In this document: piece after piece, positions 59,712-64,000 of the stretch | Layout of the letters: every line of letters starts with the position of its first letter | Numbering within the stretch: the first letter of the stretch is position 1 | From: Geoglobus ahangari | GTDB taxonomy: Archaea > Halobacteriota > Archaeoglobi > Archaeoglobales > Archaeoglobaceae | DNA length: 64,000 nt | Assembly: GCF_001006045.1 (NCBI RefSeq) | Contig: NZ_CP011267.1 | Span: 1,240,001-1,304,000 of the forward strand | Direction of reading: 5' to 3' | The notes under the pieces: model-generated | The model's input: only the letters and a program-made list of their open reading frames with translations | What the model was told of the DNA's origin: nothing | Database searches by the model: none | Position numbers and translations under genes: made by a program

Positions 59712-59851
59712 CTTCCGATTCTGAGAATCTGGATTTCTATGGGTTCTTCAGTCCTGAGAGAGTCCAGCAGTTTGTCAATAGTCTCAGAAAATCGATTTCT
59801 GAAATTTTCTCTCAAGAATATATAATTCTCCCTTGAAATTCTTATATGCAA
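59657..59851 (-). other. Open frame running through the tRNA-Val 3' half, possible integrase N-terminal fragment int(N)
   Basis: 64 codons on the minus strand from ATG 59851 to TAA in the tRNA D-loop. The first 40 residues look like a ribbon-helix-helix unit (HIRISRENYIFLREN, then RFSETIDKLLDSL); the last 20 are encoded by the tRNA antisense. SSV-type integrases are split on insertion, leaving an N-terminal piece of about this size overlapping the tRNA 3' half. No catalytic part is seen here. Could be chance coding through a conserved tRNA. Confidence 0.4.
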
Positions 59852-60010
59852 ATCAACCCTCTGCTGGCTGTTTTTGGCGGAAAGTCTCTTTACAGAGATT
59901 GGTTTAGAGTGTGTTCCAGATTGTTCTATGTGGTGCGTAAGGGGCGGAGTGGTATATATGATGGAGGAGAGAAGAAAAACTATTCGAATTTTAGAATGGG
60001 GGTTTGTTAA

Positions 60011-60364
60011 TTAAAATAGAAAAAATAAAATAAAAAATCCAAAAAAGAATAGGATAAAGGTGCCAATGATAAGACCATCCACAAAAATCCTTAACAAACC
60101 TAGTAATCTTCCCCTCCGGTAAATGTATATTATCGATGCTAATATGCCTATAAAGCTTGAAAAAACAAAAATTAAGCCTGAAATTCCGAATGTTGCTGCT
60201 ATGCTTTGATTGGTAGATTTTAACGGCTCTGAAATCGCTAAAAAAATAGCACCCATTGTCATAATTGCTGAATAAACCGTTAGATACGGAGTAACTTTCT
60301 TTGTGTGCTCATATAGAGAGTCTATTAGGCTTTTTTCATTTTCTGTTTTTTCCTTCAGTCCCAC
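60011..60364 (-). CDS. Hypothetical membrane protein
   Basis: 117-residue protein with a charged N-terminus and three hydrophobic segments: about 30-46, 55-83 and 92-117. No family recognised. AT-rich and in an island between two tRNA genes. Its start region overlaps the end of the broken membrane gene upstream (60336-60364), so the two were probably co-transcribed. Confidence 0.5.
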   Translation of the reverse strand: MGLKEKTENEKSLIDSLYEHTKKVTPYLTVYSAIMTMGAIFLAISEPLKSTNQSIAATFGISGLIFVFSSFIGILASIIYIYRRGRLLGLLRIFVDGLIIGTFILFFFGFFILFFLF

Positions 60365-60726
60365 TAAAGCTATTTTCGGATTTTTTCAATCTTTTTCTTT
60401 TGTTTTCAGATTTTTTATATCCATTTGAGATGCTATTTTCCTTATTGTACTTCCTGAATGTCCAAAAAATCCCAAAAATCCCCAATAACAAAAAAGTTAG
60501 CCCAATTATTTTCTGGGCATATAGGGGTAATAAAGACACTATGAGGGAATATCCTGGCGAGTATGATGGTGAAACTAATGGATAATTTAAAAAACTGATC
60601 ATTCGTAGTTCGTGATATTGTCTCCATTTTTTTATTTGAAGTTGTTATTGTTTCATTAATTCTTTTAATTTCTCGTTCTATTTTCTCGATTCCTTTCTTT
60701 ATTTCCTCTAAACTATCGTCAGGCAT
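60336..60726 (-). pseudogene. Frameshifted coiled-coil/membrane protein gene
   Basis: One frame from ATG 60726 gives a coiled coil (LEEIKKGIEKIEREIKRINETI) and the start of a hydrophobic helix (FFKLSISFTIILA), then degenerates. From about 60560 the adjacent frame continues with GYSLIVSLLPLYAQKIIGL and FLLLGIFGIFWTF followed by a basic tail ending at 60336. Joining the two gives a natural two-helix membrane protein, implying a single frameshift (or sequencing error). Function unknown. Confidence 0.5.
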
Positions 60727-60986
60727 GAGTTTTCAACTCTTTCACGTTCTCTCTCCCTGTCTCATCAACCAACATTAAGAGAACCTCTTGAGATAATCTT
60801 TTTCTCGCAATTTATGGCACCATTGTATTCTTGAATACCCATATTCTGTTATTATCTCCATTCAAAAATATAGGTTTTGCGTAAATTTTTGAAAAAACCA
60901 TCTATCACAACGAACATAAGACAAATAATCCTGCTATAATGTCAGAATTCTAAAGGCACATCAAAAAATTCAAATTCGAAATTGCA
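60727..60986. other. AT-rich intergenic region
   Basis: About 260 bp of AT-rich sequence between the broken membrane gene and tRNA-Ser; no gene or repeat is evident. Confidence 0.5.
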
Positions 60987-61069
60987 CGCCGGGGCTGGGA
61001 CTTGAACCCAGGAGCCCGAAACGGGCACCGGCTCTCAAGGCCGGCGCAGTGCCTCTCTGCAACCCCGGC
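60987..61069 (-). tRNA. tRNA-Ser (anticodon TGA)
   Basis: 83-nt class II tRNA on the minus strand: acceptor GCCGGGG/CCCCGGC, discriminator G, anticodon stem CCGGC/GCCGG with loop CTTGAGA giving TGA (reads UCA), long variable arm with CCCG/CGGG stem, T-loop GGTTCAAGTCC. CCA not encoded. The G73 and long variable arm are typical for serine. Confidence 0.96.
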
Positions 61070-61206
61070 ACTACTGAGGAGGCTCTCTTTCCCTTCTCCT
61101 TGGGAATTGTGTGTTTATGAAGGTTTTGGTAATCGAGTTACGTGAGACTCACTGTAGTTATTTGACAAAAATTTAAAGAAGTGTTGAAAGAAGTTGCGAG
61201 TTCAGT

Positions 61207-62526
61207 TCACACAACTCCCTCTTTTCTCATCACTTCGAGCTCTTTCTCGTCAACTCCGAGCAGTTTAGAGTAGATGTAGCTGTTATCCGCCCCGACGGGC
61301 CTGCACGCCCACTTGATCCTCGGCGGTGTCTCGCTCATTTTTGCCGGGGTTCCCTGAATCAGCAGCTCTCCGTAATCCCTGTCTTTGAACCTGAGCAAGG
61401 CTCCCCTCTCAAACCAGTGGTTGAACTGCAGGGTTTCTATGGGCTTCAGCACCTCTCCCGCAACAGTAACCCCTTCTCCTTTGTAGGACAGCCAGATCTT
61501 CAGGATTTCCTCTCTCGTGTGCTCCATTGTGAACTTCTCTATCTCCCTCGTCATGGGAATCCAGTTCCTGGGGTTGGTTCGATCCTTTATTGTCGGGTAC
61601 TTCTCCACCAGATCCTCCCTTCCGATTATTCTGCACAGCGCTTTCCAGTTTGGATCCGTGTAGCCCGCTATGAACACCATCCCGTCCTTGGCTCTGAAGT
61701 AGTTGTAGGCAAATGCTGCGGGCTCAAAATTCCCGCTCCTCTCTATGACCTTCCCTGTGAGGTGGTAGAAGTGCAGGGCGTAGTTGTTCAGGCACATAAG
61801 TGCTTCGGCAGGGCTGATGTCTATGTACTGCCCCTCCCCGCTCATATCTCTGAAGATGAGCGCGGCCATTATCGATAGTGCTGCAAACGCTCCTCCAGCA
61901 TACCACCCCATCCAGTTGCCCATTCTTGTTGGCACTCTTGTGTGCTCCGGAAACTCCTCGTAGTCCTCGGGAATCCCTGTGGTGTAGGCGAATCCGCTCA
62001 TGGCCTGGGCGATTATGTCGTAGTCCCCAAACCCAGACCTTCCCGCCCTTTCGGACAGCTCCCCTCTGTGCCCGTGAGTGTGGATCGCGCAGTAGATCAG
62101 CCTGCTGTTAATCGAGCTGAGCTCATCGTAACCGAGACCGAGGGACTCCATGTGTCCCGGAGGGAAAGTCTCTATGAGAACGTCGCTCTTCTCCACGAGC
62201 TCCCTCAGCAGCTCTTTGCCCCTCTCGCTCTCTATGTTCAGCGTGATGTGGTACTTGTTTCTCCCCTCCACGATGTACGCTATTCCGGTGTCTCCGATTT
62301 TCAGGTTTTCAGGGGTGATTTTTCTCGAAATGTCACCTTCGGGCGGCTCTATTCTTATCACCTCAGCTCCAAACTCTGCGAGCATTGATGATGCGAACAG
62401 CCCTGCAAAGCTTCCGTAGCTCAGGTCAAGAACCCTGACCCCGTCAAGGGCTTCGGGCTTTCCGGTGCTGTGCTTCGGATCCGTCAGCTTTTGGGCGAAA
62501 ACCGTCCATTCTCCACTCTCAGACAT
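61207..62526 (-). CDS. CaiB/BaiF family (class III) CoA transferase
   Basis: 439-residue family III CoA transferase, moving CoA between carboxylates. Seen: LDGVRVLDLSYGSFAGLFASSMLAEFGAEVIRIEPPEGD, KYHITLNIESERGKELLREL near 95, SDVLIETFPPGHMESLGLGYDEL, the catalytic Asp region GFGDYDIIAQAMSG near 168, and GEGQYIDISPAEAL near 230. ATG 62526 follows GAGGTGGTGG. Its partner gene upstream is homologous and interrupted, so the two may form a heteromer. Substrates, perhaps aromatic or branched acids, are not readable. Confidence 0.88.
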   Translation of the reverse strand: MSESGEWTVFAQKLTDPKHSTGKPEALDGVRVLDLSYGSFAGLFASSMLAEFGAEVIRIEPPEGDISRKITPENLKIGDTGIAYIVEGRNKYHITLNIESERGKELLRELVEKSDVLIETFPPGHMESLGLGYDELSSINSRLIYCAIHTHGHRGELSERAGRSGFGDYDIIAQAMSGFAYTTGIPEDYEEFPEHTRVPTRMGNWMGWYAGGAFAALSIMAALIFRDMSGEGQYIDISPAEALMCLNNYALHFYHLTGKVIERSGNFEPAAFAYNYFRAKDGMVFIAGYTDPNWKALCRIIGREDLVEKYPTIKDRTNPRNWIPMTREIEKFTMEHTREEILKIWLSYKGEGVTVAGEVLKPIETLQFNHWFERGALLRFKDRDYGELLIQGTPAKMSETPPRIKWACRPVGADNSYIYSKLLGVDEKELEVMRKEGVV

Positions 62527-62536
62527 TTCCACCACC

Positions 62537-63793
62537 TCAGTAGATGGTCTTCCCCTCCTTGCCCTCAGGCGGAGCCGTCGTTGGAATGCTCGCGTCCCAC
62601 TTGCCGATCACTCCCTTTCTGTACAGCTCTTCCAGCTCATCCTCGGATATTCTGAGAACCCTTCTGAAAACGTGCTCGTTGTCAAAGCCAACAGGCCTCA
62701 TGCTCCACCTTATGCTGCCCGGTGTCTTGGAAAGGTGCAGGGCGAATGGGTAGCAGAGATCCTCGTATATCGGGTCGAAGTACTTCCACACCGCCTTTCT
62801 CTCGTTGAAGTGCTCGTTCGAATGGAGTTTTGCAGAGCTCATCACCTCCGCAGCAGCAAAGCCGCTCTCAAACCCGGCCTCGACAACCTCCTCCACCTTT
62901 TTGCCGGAAGCCCATGACTCGATCGCATCGTATATCCTTTCGACGTTCCTTATTCTGCTCTCGTAGTCGAGAAACTCCAGCAGATCTTCCCTGCCCATCG
63001 CCTCGCAGAGTCCTCTGTACTCGTTCTCCGAAAAAGCCGCTATGGCAGCAAACCCATCCTCACATCTGACTATGCATGAAGGGACAACGGCAGGGTCTCT
63101 GTTCCCGTACCTTTTCCTGTTCCTGTTTGTAAGAGCGATGTAGAGCCACGTCCAGTCCATGACTCTCAGCAACACCTCGGCCTGACTCATGTCTATGAAC
63201 TACCCCCTCCCACTCCTGTTTCTCCAGAACAGCGCAACGAGGGTTGTGAACGCCGCAACAGTTCCGCTCAGAAAATCACCGATCCATGCCTGAGACTTCA
63301 CGGGCATAGCCTCCTCAAAACCCGTAATCTCTGCAAGTCCTGTAATTCCCTGAGCGTAGGCGTCGTAGCTCGGCCTCTCCCATAGCTCCCCCCAGTTTCC
63401 GAATCCCTGCATGCTCACGTAGATGAGCTGCGGGTTTATCCTGCTGAGCTGTCTGTAACCGATCCCCCACCTGTCAAACGTTCCCGGCTTGAAGTTCTCC
63501 ATCAGAACGTCACTTTTGGCTGCGAGCTCCCTTATGAGTTCCCTGCCCTCCTCCTTTCGAAGATCTATGGCGACGTAGTACTTGTTCGCGTTGCAGCACA
63601 TCATCCCGGGAGAGATGTTTCTCGGAAAGACACCTCCCGGAGAGACAAGTCTGACCAGCGTGTCTCCGCTGCCTGGCAGTTCCACGTGGATAACCTCTGC
63701 TCCAAGCTGTGCGAGCAGCGTGGCAGCCCATGGGCCGTAGATAATTCTCGTTATGTCCAGCACCCTAACACCGTCGAGGGCACTTTTTCTCAT
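62537..63793 (-). pseudogene. CaiB/BaiF family CoA transferase interrupted by in-frame TAG
   Basis: A second family III CoA transferase, 418 codons if read through. N-terminal part 63793-63203 has ALDGVRVLDITRIIYGPWAATLLAQLGAEVIHVE and catalytic PSYDAYAQGITG; TAG at 63200-63202 then interrupts, and the same frame continues with FIDMSQAEVLLRVMDW to 62537. In the neighbour's homologous segment (GEGQYIDISPAEA) this codon is Gln, so a CAG-to-TAG change fits. Nonsense mutation or sequencing error is most likely; pyrrolysine is not supported by anything here. A restart at ATG 63190 would give only the C-terminal half. Confidence 0.8.
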
Positions 63794-63872
63794 GTTTAAT
63801 TATTTTAGATTATCCCACTTAACACTTTCGAATGCCGAGTCGAATCTGAAAACAGTGTTCGGAAAATCCGGT

Positions 63873-64000
63873 TCAGGCCCCGGAGATCTTCTCCTTCAGC
63901 TTCTTCACAAAATGCCTGAGCTGTCCCCTTATCTGGACGCTCGCCATGGGGTTTATTATCGAGGCCATTGCTCCCAGCCCCTCGACGTACAGCACTACAA
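63873..64000 (-). CDS. C-terminal end of a protein cut by window edge (possibly SRPBCC/CoxG-like)
   Basis: The last 41 codons of a minus-strand gene are present, ending at TGA 63873-63875. The translation has GLGAMASIINPMASVQIRGQ and a basic helix RHFVKKLKEKISGA, resembling the C-terminal helix of SRPBCC-fold proteins. Too little for a firm call. The promoter of the split CoA transferase must lie in the 79 bp between. Confidence 0.45.
   Translation of the reverse strand, partial: VVLYVEGLGAMASIINPMASVQIRGQLRHFVKKLKEKISGA

Noticed and set aside
63200-63202. Pyrrolysine at the TAG
   Set aside because: No Pyl machinery or methylamine methyltransferase is seen; the aligned residue is Gln, which fits a C-to-T change.

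Overview
The window comes from a thermophilic euryarchaeon, most likely of the Archaeoglobales (Archaeoglobus/Ferroglobus/Geoglobus). Supporting evidence: the archaeal Glu-tRNA(Gln) amidotransferase subunit GatE, the archaeal RNase P protein Rnp4, the archaeal shikimate-entry aldolase, a siroheme decarboxylase of the alternative heme pathway, an archaeal ATP sulfurylase, a Ku plus stand-alone ligase pair, PGF-CTERM surface proteins, TATA boxes about 26-27 bp before many start codons (leaderless mRNAs), and heavy AGG/AGA arginine use. The species cannot be settled from the sequence alone.

Positions 1-22712 are a surface-glycan locus. The left edge holds the start of an AglB/STT3 oligosaccharyltransferase (minus strand). 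A plus-strand operon follows (DUF354 glycosyltransferase-like protein, polysaccharide deacetylase, ATP-grasp ligase, PHP hydrolase). Then comes an AT-rich accessory block at about 4.6-12.5 kb: an alkaline-phosphatase-superfamily transferase, a glycosyltransferase, and PglD-, PglE- and PglF-like enzymes that together could make a UDP-bacillosamine-type sugar, plus a beta-propeller protein, a methyltransferase and a WbqC protein. A Wzx-type flippase closes this block. A GC-richer minus-strand operon (18451-14439) encodes WbpA/B/D/E-like enzymes for UDP-diacetamido-dideoxyglucuronate. A plus-strand operon (18547-22712) encodes GlmU, a GlmU-like protein and GlmS, which supply UDP-GlcNAc.

Positions 22721-27950 are, apart from a broken PIN toxin, one minus-strand sulfate-activation operon: ribbon-helix-helix regulator, ATP sulfurylase, DHH phosphoesterase, alkaline-phosphatase-superfamily enzyme, APS kinase and TauE/SafE permease. 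An array of TTAATTAA boxes with a 10-bp period precedes it. Positions 28096-33154 hold an orphan Cache histidine kinase and a compact unit of aquaporin, DUF2180 zinc protein and a DUF2193-like protein, divergent from an HTH_10 regulator across a promoter with three copies of GGTGGACA. An Lhr-type helicase coupled to an OB-fold protein follows.

Positions 36546-41982 are a six-gene operon of pilin-like proteins around an 845-residue von Willebrand A protein whose metal site is interrupted by about 218 inserted residues. From 42 to 51.7 kb lie housekeeping and small operons: alpha/beta hydrolase, a toxin-antitoxin pair, GatE, LrgAB, the aldolase, siroheme synthesis and decarboxylation, RNase P, and HTH-MFS-MinD. 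Positions 51886-57787 encode a large secreted repeat protein and a PKD/PGF-CTERM surface protein, which are plausible targets of the glycan machinery. Ku and ligase, tRNA-Val, an AT-rich island with an integrase-N-like fragment and membrane genes, tRNA-Ser, and two CoA-transferase genes (one interrupted by an in-frame TAG) complete the window.
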